64,000 bases of DNA from Aminobacter sp. HY435 (GTDB taxonomy: Bacteria; Pseudomonadota; Alphaproteobacteria; Rhizobiales; Rhizobiaceae): NCBI RefSeq assembly GCF_027568395.1, contig NZ_JANKZL010000001.1, positions 460,476 through 524,475 on the forward strand, written 5' to 3'. The translations under genes were made by a program, and so were the position numbers. The notes under the pieces were generated by a model. That model was not told where the DNA came from, ran no database searches, and was given only the letters and a program-made list of their open reading frames with translations. Shown one piece after another: positions 39,972 to 50,076 of the stretch. Numbering within the stretch: the first letter of the stretch is position 1; each line of letters begins with the position of its first letter.

Positions 39972-40793
39972 GTGGCGCGCCGCATCTTGCCGGGCTTTCC
40001 CCTGGCGCTGGGGATCACCCTCGTCTACGTCTCGATCATCGTCGTGCTGCCGCTCGGCGCGCTTGCCTTCAAGGCGGCCAGTCTCGGCTTCGAGGACTAT
40101 TGGCGCATCGTCTCATCGCCGCGCGCTGTCGCCAGCTATCGCGTCACCGCCCTCTCCGCGCTGGGCGCGACTGCCTTCAACCTTGTCTTCGGCATGGCGC
40201 TGGCCTGGGTGCTGGTGCGCTACCGCTTCCCCGGGCGCCGCTTTTTCGACGCGCTCGTCGATCTTCCTTTTGCCCTGCCGACGGCTGTCGCCGGCATCGC
40301 ACTGACCACGCTGTTTGCCGAAAACGGCTGGTTCGGCTCGGTGCTCGCCCAGGCCGGCATCAAGGTCGCCTACACGCCGCTTGGCATCATGGTCGCCATG
40401 GCCTTCACCAGCCTGCCCTTCATTGTGCGCACCGTGCAGCCGGTGCTTGAGGACCTCGACCCCGCGCTCGAAGAAGCCGCCCAGACGCTCGGCGGCAGCG
40501 ATCGCGCCATCTTCGTGCGGGTCATCCTGCCTCTGCTCACGCCCGCGCTGCTCGCCGGCCTGTCCTTGTCCTTCGCCCGCAGTCTCGGCGAATTCGGCGC
40601 CATCATCTTCATCGCCGGCAACCAGCCGATGTCGACCGAAATCACCGCCCTGCTCGCCTTCATCCGGCTCGAGGAATACGACTACCAGGCGGCCGCGGCC
40701 ATCGCCTCGGTGCTGCTCATCGCCGCCTTCCTGATGCTCGCCGTCACCAACATCCTGCAGGCGCGCGCCCTGCGCTACACGGCAAGAGGCTGA
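39972..40793 (+). CDS. cysT: Sulfate ABC transporter permease CysT
   Basis: A 273-residue inner-membrane permease with about six helices. The binding-protein-dependent transport signature EEAAQTLGGSDRAIFVRVILP, which docks CysA, is near residue 172. The GTG start at 39972 (reading VARRILPGFPL) is chosen because AAGGAAGG lies a few bases upstream. The longer TTG frame would begin inside the terminator hairpin. It is followed by cysW after one base. Confidence 0.93.
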   Translation: MARRILPGFPLALGITLVYVSIIVVLPLGALAFKAASLGFEDYWRIVSSPRAVASYRVTALSALGATAFNLVFGMALAWVLVRYRFPGRRFFDALVDLPFALPTAVAGIALTTLFAENGWFGSVLAQAGIKVAYTPLGIMVAMAFTSLPFIVRTVQPVLEDLDPALEEAAQTLGGSDRAIFVRVILPLLTPALLAGLSLSFARSLGEFGAIIFIAGNQPMSTEITALLAFIRLEEYDYQAAAAIASVLLIAAFLMLAVTNILQARALRYTARG

Positions 40794-40794
40794 G

Positions 40795-41703
40795 ATGAGC
40801 GCACCCGTCAACGGCCGCCCGCCCCGCGTCGGCGACGCGCCTGTCTTCCGCCGCGCCCTGATTGGCATCGTGCTGGCGCTGGTCGCCATCGTCATCATCG
40901 CCCCGCTCGCCGTCATCGGCTACCAGGCCTTTTCACAAGGCCTTGCCGTCTATGCGGCGGCAATCGCCAACCCCGACACCCTGCACGCCATCGGGCTGAC
41001 GGTGGTCACCGCACTGATCGCCGTCCCCATCAACACCGCCTTCGGTGTCGCCGCTGCCTGGGCGATCACCAAGTTCGACTTCCGGGGCCGCCGCCTCCTG
41101 CTCGTGGTCATCGAGATTCCGTTCTCGATCTCGCCCATCGTCGCCGGCGTCGCCTATCTCTTCGTCTATGGCCTGCAGGGCCTGTTCGGCCCGGCGCTCG
41201 AATCGGCCGACATCAAGATCCTGTTCGCCCTGCCCGGCATCGTGCTCGCCTCGATGTTCGTCACCGCTCCCTTCGTCGCTCGTGAGCTGATTCCGCTGAT
41301 GCAAGCGCAGGGGCGCGATCTGGAAGAAGCCGCCACCTCGCTCGGCGCGTCCGGCTGGCGCACCTTCTTCTCGGTCACGTTGCCCAACATCCGCTGGGCG
41401 CTGCTTTACGGCGTGGTGCTGTGCAACGCGCGCGTCATGGGCGAATTCGGCGCTGTCTCCGTCGTCTCCGGCAATATCCGTGGCCAGACCAACACGCTGC
41501 CGCTGCACATCGAACTGCTCTACCACGACTACCAGACAGCGGGCGCCTTCGCCGCCGCCTCGATCCTCGCCCTGCTCGCCGTCGTCACGCTCGTCGCCAA
41601 GGTGCTGCTCGAACGCCAGGGCGCGGGACGCGCCCGCCGCCGCCCGTCACTTGCCGCACCCGCCGCCGCTCCCCAAACCGCTTCCGCTGAGGTCTCGTCA
41701 TGA
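40795..41703 (+). CDS. cysW: Sulfate ABC transporter permease CysW
   Basis: A 302-residue permease paralogous to CysT. The EAA docking loop is seen as [21 protein letters not shown] near residue 178, and [21 protein letters not shown] near 215 is typical of CysW. The C-terminal tail (residues about 275-302) is Ala/Pro-rich and probably disordered. It overlaps cysA by ATGA. Confidence 0.93.
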   Translation: MSAPVNGRPPRVGDAPVFRRALIGIVLALVAIVIIAPLAVIGYQAFSQGLAVYAAAIANPDTLHAIGLTVVTALIAVPINTAFGVAAAWAITKFDFRGRRLLLVVIEIPFSISPIVAGVAYLFVYGLQGLFGPALESADIKILFALPGIVLASMFVTAPFVARELIPLMQAQGRDLEEAATSLGASGWRTFFSVTLPNIRWALLYGVVLCNARVMGEFGAVSVVSGNIRGQTNTLPLHIELLYHDYQTAGAFAAASILALLAVVTLVAKVLLERQGAGRARRRPSLAAPAAAPQTASAEVSS

Positions 41704-42728
41704 AAATCCGCCTCGACAATGTCGTGAAGACCTTCGAGACCTTCCGTGCCGTCCATGGAGTGTCTCTGGAGATTGAAAGTGGCGAACTGGTAGCCCTGCT
41801 CGGGCCGTCCGGCTCGGGCAAGACCACCATCCTGCGCATGGTCGCCGGCCTCGAATATGCCGATGCCGGCCACATCTATTTCGGCGCGGAAGATGCCACG
41901 GACATTCCGGTGCGCGACCGTGGCGTCGGCTTCGTCTTCCAGCATTACGCGCTGTTCCCGCACATGACGGTGGCCGAAAACATCGCTTTCGGCATGAAGG
42001 TGTCGAAGGTGCGCCGCGACAAGTCGGCCATTGACGCCCGCGTTGTTGACCTTCTGCGCCTGGTCCAGCTTGACGGCCTCGGCGAGCGCTTTCCCGGCCA
42101 GATCTCGGGTGGCCAGCGCCAGCGCGTCGCCCTTGCCCGGGCGCTTGCCGTCGATCCCAAGGTGTTGCTGCTGGACGAACCCTTCGGCGCACTCGACGCC
42201 AATGTGCGCCGCGACCTGCGCCGCTGGCTGCGCGAAATCCATCAGGAGCTCGGCATCACCACGTTGTTCGTCACCCACGACCAGGAAGAGGCGCTCGACC
42301 TCGCCGATCGTGTCGTCATCCTCGACAAGGGCCAGATCGTCCAGCAGGGCACGCCCGAAGAGGTCTGCCGCAACCCCGCTTCGGCGTTTGTGATGAACTT
42401 CTTGGGCGACACCAACCGCTTCTCCGCCGCGGTCTCCGGCGGCGTCGCGCGCCTTGGCGAAGCCCAGATCCCTGCCCCCGGTTTCGCCGACGGCCCGGTC
42501 GAAATCTTCCTGCGTCCGAGCGATCTTGGCTGGAGCAGCGACGGCGACGGCAATGGCATCGCCGCGACCGTCGCCCGCGTCATCGACCGGCCAGCCGGAC
42601 GGCGCATCCTGGCGCTGACCGCAGCCGGCGAAGCGGTGGAGCTCGATGTGGCCCCCGAGACCCAGGTCAGCGCCCGCGAACAGGGCATCATCACCATCGA
42701 GCGCGCAAAGGTCTACGCGACGCGCTGA
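41700..42728 (+). CDS. cysA: Sulfate/thiosulfate ABC transporter ATP-binding protein CysA
   Basis: A 342-residue ATPase with Walker [10 protein letters not shown] at residues 36-44, signature [15 protein letters not shown] near 135, Walker [12 protein letters not shown] near 156 and the H-loop [10 protein letters not shown] near 190. The C-terminal TOBE region starts near residue 260 ([12 protein letters not shown]). It energises sulfate import through CysT and CysW. It is the last gene before the Rrf2 regulator. Confidence 0.94.
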   Translation: MKIRLDNVVKTFETFRAVHGVSLEIESGELVALLGPSGSGKTTILRMVAGLEYADAGHIYFGAEDATDIPVRDRGVGFVFQHYALFPHMTVAENIAFGMKVSKVRRDKSAIDARVVDLLRLVQLDGLGERFPGQISGGQRQRVALARALAVDPKVLLLDEPFGALDANVRRDLRRWLREIHQELGITTLFVTHDQEEALDLADRVVILDKGQIVQQGTPEEVCRNPASAFVMNFLGDTNRFSAAVSGGVARLGEAQIPAPGFADGPVEIFLRPSDLGWSSDGDGNGIAATVARVIDRPAGRRILALTAAGEAVELDVAPETQVSAREQGIITIERAKVYATR

Positions 42729-42896
42729 TTCGCATCGAAGGCCGCAAAACTTACGGAAAATCAACGTGTTTCGGCTTGTATATCAAGTCTGTGGAATTTA
42801 TCTCTGGTGAAGCCGGAATGCGATGGGGACGAATCGTTATCCTCGGCCAGCAACCTCACGCTGCAGCGCAGCCGAAGCCGATGACACGCGTTCACC

Positions 42897-43346
42897 ATGC
42901 TGACTAAAAAAGGCAAATACGGCCTCAAGGCCCTCGTCCACCTATCCCAACTGCCAGCCGGCCAGCTCGCCTTCGTCGGCGACATCGCGACCGCCAACAA
43001 GATTCCGAAAAAGTTCCTCGACGCCATACTGGGCGAACTGCGCAATGCCGGTTTCGTCCAGAGCCGCAAGGGCAAGGACGGCGGCTACCGCCTCGCCAAG
43101 CCTGCCGCGGAGATCAAGATCGGCCATGTCGTGCGCGTGCTCGACGGGCCGCTGGCGCCCATCCCCTGCGCCAGTCGAACCCAGTACCAGCCCTGCGACG
43201 ACTGCGACGAGGCAACCTGCCAGATCAGGCACATGATGCTCGAGGTGCGGCAAGCCATTGCCGGCGTGCTCGACAACCGCAGCCTCGCCCAGGTGCGGGA
43301 TGCCGCCAATGACGACATCCTGGCCGAAACGCTGCATCACGCCTGA
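42897..43346 (+). CDS. Rrf2 family transcriptional regulator
   Basis: A 149-residue winged-helix regulator beginning MLTKKGKYGLKALVHLSQLP, the usual Rrf2 opening. Cysteines in CASRTQYQPCDDCDEATC (residues about 91-108) resemble the cluster-binding region of IscR-like proteins but with different spacing. Its position directly after cysTWA suggests a sulfur-responsive role similar to CymR, which is inference. The 168-base gap upstream contains an AT-rich stretch with CTTGTATATCAAG near 42774 that may be its own operator. No good ribosome site is seen. Confidence 0.85.
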   Translation: MLTKKGKYGLKALVHLSQLPAGQLAFVGDIATANKIPKKFLDAILGELRNAGFVQSRKGKDGGYRLAKPAAEIKIGHVVRVLDGPLAPIPCASRTQYQPCDDCDEATCQIRHMMLEVRQAIAGVLDNRSLAQVRDAANDDILAETLHHA

Positions 43347-43555
43347 ACCGCTCGCTTCCGGGCGTCTCAAACGACCTGGCGTAACACCGCCGGCTGGCCG
43401 CGCCGATGTGGCGCCGTCGGCTCATGGCGGCGCAGCGCCTTTCGCACCGTGGGAATGACCATCCGGCCCAACGAGCACCTGGCTGATGTTGTGGCAGCAA
43501 TGGTTCGATTGCCGCCCACCCAGCGCAACATCATACAGCTGATTGAGTACTGACC

Positions 43556-43706
43556 CTAGTGGATCAGGCCGAGCACGAGCGCTGCGGTGAAGCCGAACGA
43601 AACCGTGAAGAACAGGTAGGAAGCCAGTTTGGCAAGGCTCGCCGGCTTGCCAATAGCCGCGGCTCCAGCGCTACGGCTGTTCGAGAGATACTGGGTCTGT
43701 GCCATC
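43556..43706 (-). pseudogene. Small single-helix membrane ORF, apparently frameshifted
   Basis: From ATG 43706, with GGAG six bases upstream, translation begins MAQTQYLS and then hits a stop after 11 codons. In the neighbouring frame an open stretch ends at 43556 with a clear membrane helix (LASYLFFTVSFGFTAALVLG) and the tail LIH. Joining the two at the TTT run 43680-43682 would give a continuous product of about 50 residues typical of small single-helix proteins. It is either a broken gene, a sequencing error, or two unrelated short frames. Confidence 0.35.
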
Positions 43707-43838
43707 GCAATCTCCATCATGCCGTTAGTCTATAAAAATAATAGACTTTGTCGATTGCTAATTTTGGCAAAATTGTGGAACAGCTTTGCCGGCCAACGGA
43801 CGATGTGAGCAAATTCTCGCTGCGCAAGCCGTCGCGCA

Positions 43839-43858
43839 ATGGCGTCCATGGACGCCAT
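43839..43858. repeat. Perfect 20-bp palindrome
   Basis: ATGGCGTCCATGGACGCCAT is its own reverse complement, with CGC/GCG arms just outside a single mismatch. It sits about 130 bases upstream of the small membrane ORF and downstream of the lipoprotein gene, with no gene over it. It could be a protein-binding site. Confidence 0.5.
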
Positions 43859-43989
43859 CGCGGGTAGCGAACGCTCTGACGCAAGCGAATGCAGGGCAAG
43901 ACATCTGGCCCGCAACCCATTGAAAAAACAACAATACCACGAAGGCAACTGGCGACGGCCCAGATCGGGACGCCGCCGCATCGGTGGAA

Positions 43990-44262
43990 TCAGTAATATC
44001 CGCGCGGGCAAGCCGCGATATACGTGCGACCGTAGCGATCGCGGAAACGGCACTGATTAGGCTCGCTTGCCCTGCCGATCAGCGCACCGGCAACGGCACC
44101 AACGGCGCCACCGACAAGCGCGCCTTCAGCACGATTTCCAGGCGCTGCGACAGCGCTGCCAATGGCCGCGCCGCTGAGACCACCGATCGCGGTCCCCTGC
44201 TCGGTCGCCGTGCAGGCCGCCAGCGGCACCAATAGCGCAAGACACAAAACCAGGTTCTTCAT
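43990..44262 (-). CDS. Glycine-zipper outer-membrane lipoprotein
   Basis: A 90-residue protein with a lipoprotein signal (MKNLVLCLALLVPLAAC; the modified cysteine is C17), followed by a glycine-zipper region (GTAIGGLSGAAIGSAVAAPG, then GALVGGAVGAVAGALIG). A short cationic tail contains two cysteines (CRFRDRYGRTYIAACPRGYY). The start at 44262 has CGGAG nine bases upstream. Upstream in-frame codons lack a signal peptide and are not used. Similar small lipoproteins occur widely in rhizobia. The function is unknown. Confidence 0.8.
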   Translation of the reverse strand: MKNLVLCLALLVPLAACTATEQGTAIGGLSGAAIGSAVAAPGNRAEGALVGGAVGAVAGALIGRASEPNQCRFRDRYGRTYIAACPRGYY

Positions 44263-44674
44263 TACCGTCACTCCGAAAATGTTTGCAGTCCCCACCGCCC
44301 TACAATGCACGGAGGCGAAAAACGATCCATCGCGCTGCGCCGCCGGTGATGCGGCATCTCCGGGCCGCAACAGTATCTGACGAAGCTGGAGGCCCGTGGC
44401 GGCACGCGGAGCAGCATGCATGCGGGCCTCGGCACTGCAGCGGCATTTCTACCGGAGGCTCGAGGCGTTATGCGAACGAAAGTCCGATCGACCTGCCATG
44501 CCGGCCAACCGCAATCCCAGGCCTCGAGGCTGGGCCTTGCCCGATCCGCCGGCGCGTCGTGATGCGGCGGCTCGTTTTCATGACGTATCCTCCCAGTCGT
44601 CAAAACGACTTCGCACCGCATGGGTTGCGGCTTGTCGCGACAAGGCGTGAATACATTGAAAAATGGGAAGAAAG
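44263..44674. other. Intergenic region between the lipoprotein gene and tRNA-Lys
   Basis: About 410 bases with no supported gene. The plus-strand open frames across it lack ribosome sites and have the Arg/Pro/Ala-rich composition of random GC-rich sequence. It should contain the promoter of the lipoprotein gene and the 3' end of the first tRNA transcript. No clear terminator was found. Confidence 0.4.
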
Positions 44675-44750
<76 letters not shown>

Positions 44751-44780
44751 ACTGCGACCGGCGAACCGACCGTGGCCGGC

Positions 44781-44808
44781 ATATAGCCATAGCTTTTCGC
44801 GCTGTCCA
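44781..44808 (-). promoter_or_regulatory. Promoter of tRNA-Lys copy 1
   Basis: On the minus strand TGGACA (44808-44803) and CTATAT (44786-44781) are spaced by 16 bases, about 30 bases before the tRNA. The -10 is an exact match to the rhizobial consensus. The same arrangement precedes copy 2. Confidence 0.7.
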
Positions 44809-45039
44809 CCCACCAGAGGGAAGAAAGATGTGCGCAGGAAAAACTAATCGGCGAAGCCGCACTCGAATGGCATTCGGCCCACCCCGTCTGTCGGGTCGGC
44901 CGGGTTCGGCGCGGCTTCCCTCATGGCCGGGCGGAAGTCGAAAACGAACCGGCTGACACAAGGCGCCAGGCGGAGCGTACAGCAATTGCTGCGCATCCAG
45001 ACGATCAGCGGCACAAATTCAAACAATATGAGGAATTAG

Positions 45040-45115
<76 letters not shown>

Positions 45116-45145
45116 ACTGCGACCGGCGAACCGACCGTGGCCGGC

Positions 45146-45173
45146 ATATAGCCAAGGCATTTTGCCCTGTCCA
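45146..45173 (-). promoter_or_regulatory. Promoter of tRNA-Lys copy 2
   Basis: On the minus strand TGGACA (45173-45168) and CTATAT (45151-45146) are spaced by 16 bases. The spacer sequence differs from that of copy 1 while both hexamers are kept, which supports their function. Confidence 0.7.
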
Positions 45174-45217
45174 CCCCACCGGCCGCTTTTTCTTCAAGTC
45201 GGCAAAAATAGTTGGCT

Positions 45218-46129
45218 TCAGGCCAGCAACACGCCTTCGGCCACCTTCACCGCGTGTCCGCCGATACGCGCCGAGGCAAGGTTGCCGCCGGCAACCTCCA
45301 GCTCCAGCCGGATCCTCGACGGCCGGCCCATTTCGATGCCCTGCTCGATCCAGTAGCGTGATGCGCCGTCCGTCGGCTTGTCGAAGTGCATGACCTGGCC
45401 GGCAAACGCCGCCGCGGCCGAGCCGGTGGCCGGATCCTCGTAGGAAGGGCTGCCGGGAACGATCATGCGCGCGTGGAACGCATTGTCGTGCCCCAGCGTC
45501 TCGCGGCAGTAGACGTAGGCGCTAGCGACCGCCGATTCGCTCTTGCGTGGCGAAAAGGCCATCCAGGCTGCATTGTCGAAACGGATTCGAGCGGCCACCT
45601 TGGTGTCGGCCACCGGCACGGCGACGTAAGGGACGCCGGCCGACCACACCGACACCTTGTGATTTTCAAAGCCGACCTCATGCGGCATGAGCCCAAGGGC
45701 TGCTGCAACAGCATCGACATCGGCCGACAACGGCAGCTGTTCCGGAAGCTTCGGCAGGTCGAACTCGGCAAACAGGGATTTGCCCAGCCTGGTCACCGCG
45801 CAGCGCACCAGGCCGATGTTTTCCTCAAGCACGAAAATGCCGGCCAGGCCGTCGCCGGCCGCCTCGACAAGCGCGATCGCGGTGCCGACGGTCGGGTGTC
45901 CGGCGAACGGCATTTCGTAGTCGGGCGTGAAGATGCGGACCCGCGCGCGATGGGTCGGGTTCGCAGGCGCCATCACGAAAGCGGTTTCCGACAGGTTGAA
46001 TTCGCGGGCGATCGCCTGCATGGCCGCCGTATTGAGGCCTTTCGAGTCCGTCACCACCGCTAGCGGGTTGCCCGCCAGCCGATCCTCGGTAAATACGTCG
46101 TAGATAAAATACTTTCGTTCGGCTCTCAT
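45218..46129 (-). CDS. PhzF family isomerase/epimerase
   Basis: A 303-residue protein of the PhzF/diaminopimelate-epimerase-like fold with two similar halves. The N-terminal YDVFTEDRLAGNPLAVV and FNLSETAFVMAP motifs (catalytic glutamate near residue 47) and GHPTVGTAIAL near 83 mark the family. DPATGSAAAAFAG lies in the second half. No phenazine genes are nearby, so this is a family member of unknown substrate. The start at 46129 (MRAERKYFIYDVF) is preferred to 46156, with AGAGAG upstream. It stands alone between tRNA genes and a divergent efflux operon. Confidence 0.9.
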   Translation of the reverse strand: MRAERKYFIYDVFTEDRLAGNPLAVVTDSKGLNTAAMQAIAREFNLSETAFVMAPANPTHRARVRIFTPDYEMPFAGHPTVGTAIALVEAAGDGLAGIFVLEENIGLVRCAVTRLGKSLFAEFDLPKLPEQLPLSADVDAVAAALGLMPHEVGFENHKVSVWSAGVPYVAVPVADTKVAARIRFDNAAWMAFSPRKSESAVASAYVYCRETLGHDNAFHARMIVPGSPSYEDPATGSAAAAFAGQVMHFDKPTDGASRYWIEQGIEMGRPSRIRLELEVAGGNLASARIGGHAVKVAEGVLLA

Positions 46130-46203
46130 GTTTTGTCTCTCTGCTGCCGGCAACATGAGCGAAATTTAATTTGAATTCCTGAGCCACACGGCCGATCTGT
46201 GAT

Positions 46204-46262
46204 CCTAGAGCATGAACCCGAAAACAGGGAACGGGTTTTCAAAAAAGCTCATGCCCGACAAT
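46204..46262. repeat. Dispersed palindromic repeat (REP-like)
   Basis: AGAGCATGAACCCGAAAACA followed by GGGTTTTC and GCTCATGCCC forms an imperfect palindrome. It resembles the very common rhizobial intergenic element that starts AGAGCATGATCCCGAAAA. It lies between the PhzF gene and the efflux operon. Open-frame extension of the adaptor gene through it is an artefact. Confidence 0.6.
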
Positions 46263-46340
46263 CGGGCCAGTGCCGCGCCTGCGTTTGCGGGCAGGATGGT
46301 GATCTGCGCAGGATTTCTGCGACACGCGAAGGGAACTGGC

Positions 46341-47642
46341 TTGGACCAGCAGGTAAATCGTCAGGAACAGGCATCCACGCTGCCGATCGAGGCAGCGCTC
46401 GGGCTGGACGGCAAGGGCCGCGCCAAGGCGCGCCGCAAGGGCTGGCTGTGGCTGGTGCTTGCCGTTGTTCTGGCTGTCGCGGGTTACGTCGCCTACTCCA
46501 CCCTCGCCACGCCCTCCGAGCGCGTCGTCTACACCACCCAGCCCGCCGGGAACGGCGACCTGACGGTCGAGGTCTCGGCCACCGGCAATCTTCAGCCGCT
46601 GACCCAGGTCGACATTTCGAGTGAGCTTTCCGGCGTCGTCCGTTCCGTCGCCGTTGTCGAAAACCAGCAGGTCAAGGAGGGCGACGTGCTGGCTGCGCTC
46701 GACACCACGCGTCTGAACGCGCAGATCGAGCGCGCCCAGGCATCGGCCAAGGCAGCCGAAGCCAAGGTCGAGGACGCACGCACCACACTGTCCCAGAACG
46801 GGCAGGCGCTGACCCGCGCCCAGGAGCTCTTCCGTCGCGGCCAGACCACCAGCCAGTCGCTCGAATCGGCCACAGCCGAGCGCGACCGCGCCAGGAGCGC
46901 GCTCGACATGGCCGACGCCAACCTCTCCATAGCCCAGGCCGACCTCAAGCTGCAGCAGGCGGATCTGGCCAAGAGCACCATCTACGCGCCCATCGACGGC
47001 GTGGTGCTGACGCGTTCGGTCAACCCGGGCCAGACGGTCGCCTCCTCGATGCAGGCACCGGTGCTTTTCGTTCTCGCCGCGGATCTTTCCCAGATGGAGC
47101 TCAAGGCGGCAGTCGACGAGGCCGACATCGGCTCTGTCGCCAAGGGCCAGAACGCCCGCTTCGCCGTCGACGCCTTTCCCGACCGGCGCTTCGACGCCAC
47201 CATTCGCGACATCGCCTACGCCTCGGTCACGACAGACGGCGTTGTAACCTACAACGCCTGGCTCGATGTCGAAAATGACGAACTGCTGCTGCGGCCAGGC
47301 ATGACGGCCACGGTTTCGATCGTCACCAAGGAAGCGAAGGACGTGCTGACCGTTCCGACCACGGCCTTCCGCTATCGGCCGGCTACGCCGACAGCCAGAA
47401 GTGGCGGCTTCAGCCTGCAAAGCATGTTCACCGGCCGCATGCAGCGACCCCCGACCGACCGCAGCCGCCCGGCCACCACGCCAACCGACGGCTCGCGCAC
47501 GCTCTACGTCCTGAAGGATGGGGTGCCCGAGGCTGTCAGGGTCAAGACCGGAGCCACCGACGGCGACCGCACAGAGATCGTTTCGGGGCTGTCGGCCGGC
47601 GACCAGGTCATCATCTCCGCCACCGCCGGCAAGGCCAATTGA
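46341..47642 (+). CDS. MacA-like efflux RND/ABC periplasmic adaptor
   Basis: A 433-residue membrane fusion protein. A cytoplasmic N-terminus is followed by one transmembrane helix (WLWLVLAVVLAVAGYVAYS), a biotinyl-lipoyl half (VEVSATGNLQPLTQVDISSE), a coiled-coil hairpin at about residues 115-185 (AQASAKAAEAKVEDARTTLS), a second lipoyl half (IYAPIDGVVLTRSVNPGQTV) and beta-barrel domains. The TTG start at 46341 has AAGGG upstream, and longer frames run into a REP element. It should bridge the MacB-type transporter encoded downstream to an outer-membrane channel. No tolC gene is visible here. Confidence 0.88.
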   Translation: MDQQVNRQEQASTLPIEAALGLDGKGRAKARRKGWLWLVLAVVLAVAGYVAYSTLATPSERVVYTTQPAGNGDLTVEVSATGNLQPLTQVDISSELSGVVRSVAVVENQQVKEGDVLAALDTTRLNAQIERAQASAKAAEAKVEDARTTLSQNGQALTRAQELFRRGQTTSQSLESATAERDRARSALDMADANLSIAQADLKLQQADLAKSTIYAPIDGVVLTRSVNPGQTVASSMQAPVLFVLAADLSQMELKAAVDEADIGSVAKGQNARFAVDAFPDRRFDATIRDIAYASVTTDGVVTYNAWLDVENDELLLRPGMTATVSIVTKEAKDVLTVPTTAFRYRPATPTARSGGFSLQSMFTGRMQRPPTDRSRPATTPTDGSRTLYVLKDGVPEAVRVKTGATDGDRTEIVSGLSAGDQVIISATAGKAN

Positions 47643-47649
47643 GGACGGC

Positions 47650-48350
47650 ATGAGCCAGTCGCCCCTCATCGCCTTCGACAACGTCTGGAAGAGCTACGGC
47701 GACGGCGAAGCCAGGGTCAACGCCCTGGCCGGCATCGACCTCGCCATCCGGCAAGGCGAGTTCGTCGCCATCATGGGGCCGTCCGGCTCGGGAAAATCGA
47801 CGGCGATGAACATCGTCGGCTGCCTCGACACCCCGACATCGGGCCGCTACGCCTTCATGGGAACGGATGCCGGCCGGCTTGACCGGACCCGGCGCGCGAT
47901 GCTGCGCAATCTTTACATCGGCTTCGTTTTCCAGGGCTACAACCTGCTGCCGCGCACGACGGCCGCCGAGAATGTCGAGCTGCCGCTGATCTATCGCGGT
48001 GTGCCCGCGCACGAACGGCGCGCGCTCGCCATGGCAGCCCTGGCCGAAGTTGGCCTCGAAGAGCGCGAGCACCACACCCCGGCTGAGCTTTCCGGCGGCC
48101 AGCAGCAGCGCGTGGCGATTGCCCGCGCCATCGTCACCCGCCCGACCCTGCTTGTCGCCGACGAGCCGACGGGCAATCTCGACACGGCCCGCAGCCACGA
48201 GATCATGGAACTGCTCACCCGCCTCAATCAGGACCAGGGCCTGACCATCGTCATGGTCACCCACGAAGCCGACATTGCCGCCTATGCCGGCCGCACCATC
48301 GCCTTCCGCGACGGCCGCGTCGCCTCCGACACCTTGAAGCGCGAGGCCGC

Positions 48351-48354
<4 letters not shown>
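47650..48354 (+). CDS. MacB-type ABC transporter ATP-binding protein
   Basis: A 234-residue ATPase of the LolD/MacB N-terminal family. Walker [10 protein letters not shown] is at residues 41-49, signature [15 protein letters not shown] near 147 and Walker [13 protein letters not shown] near 167. The start at 47650 follows the adaptor stop by 7 bases. In E. coli MacB the ATPase and permease are fused; here they are separate genes. The probable role is efflux of antibiotics, peptides or other amphiphiles, with the substrate unknown. Confidence 0.92.
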
Positions 48355-49562
<1,208 letters not shown>

Positions 49563-50006
49563 CTATTGCTTGAGCACGGTGTTCGACGCGCCCTGCACGA
49601 TCTGGTCGATGACCAGCAGCTTGACAGGTTCGGCGCCGACATTGGCGCCCTGGTGCCACGGCCCGATCATCTCGACGATGAAGTCGCCCTTCTTGTAGCT
49701 GGTGCTCTTGCCGGTAGCGACATTGGTTACCTCGAGCTGCCCTTCGAGCACATAGGCATAGCGGGCGGAAGGGTGCATGTGAACAGGCAGCCTGGCACCG
49801 GGCGGAATCTCGAAGGACGACACCAGAACCTGCACATTCTTCTGCGGCAAGATGATTGGCTGTCCGCTCGCCGTCTCGGTCGCCGACGCCAGCGGCGTGA
49901 CGACGACCTTGGCGGCAGGCTGGCTGTCGAGCGCCCATGCTGCGTTGGCAGTCAGTGGCAGCGCGACGGCCAAAGCCGACGCCATGGACCTTGTTCTCGT
50001 AGCCAC
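49563..50006 (-). CDS. Secreted cupin-domain protein
   Basis: A 147-residue protein with a signal peptide (ALAVALPLTANAAWA, cleavage near residue 25) and one cupin fold. The metal-binding motif HMHPSARYAYVLEGQLEV (residues about 76-93) and the second motif GPWHQGANVG near 118 are visible. The GTG start at 50006 has GGGAGGG five or six bases upstream; an ATG at 49985 would shorten the signal peptide. It is a predicted periplasmic metal-binding protein of unknown substrate. It is convergent with the efflux permease, with stop codons adjacent. Confidence 0.85.
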   Translation of the reverse strand: MATRTRSMASALAVALPLTANAAWALDSQPAAKVVVTPLASATETASGQPIILPQKNVQVLVSSFEIPPGARLPVHMHPSARYAYVLEGQLEVTNVATGKSTSYKKGDFIVEMIGPWHQGANVGAEPVKLLVIDQIVQGASNTVLKQ

Positions 50007-50076
50007 CGCATCCCTCCCTGTTTTCAGGCAGAGTGACGCTTCGCGTCGGCGCGATCAAGGTGGTTGCAAAGTTGGT

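Larger units (their letters stand above)
43347..43989. other. Gene-poor region after the Rrf2 gene
   Basis: About 640 bases. It holds a frameshifted minus-strand small membrane ORF (43556-43706) with an AT-rich promoter-like region containing the inverted repeat AGTCTAT/ATAGACT at 43728-43748, and a perfect 20-bp palindrome at 43839-43858. A 32-codon plus-strand ORF at 43455 was judged too weak to call. The rest shows nothing recognisable. Confidence 0.5.

Noticed and set aside
43455..43553. 32-codon plus-strand ORF (MTIRPNEHLADVVAAM...)
   Set aside because: The peptide looks helical, but only a weak GTGGGA precedes the ATG and there is no context. Too little evidence to call a gene.
46212..46340. 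N-terminal extension of the MacA-like adaptor
   Set aside because: The extension runs through a REP-like palindrome; the TTG at 46341 with AAGGG upstream fits better.
46239..47681. 480-codon minus-strand frame opposite the MacA-like gene
   Set aside because: Gly/Arg/Asp-rich shadow; the plus strand encodes a complete adaptor with all domains.
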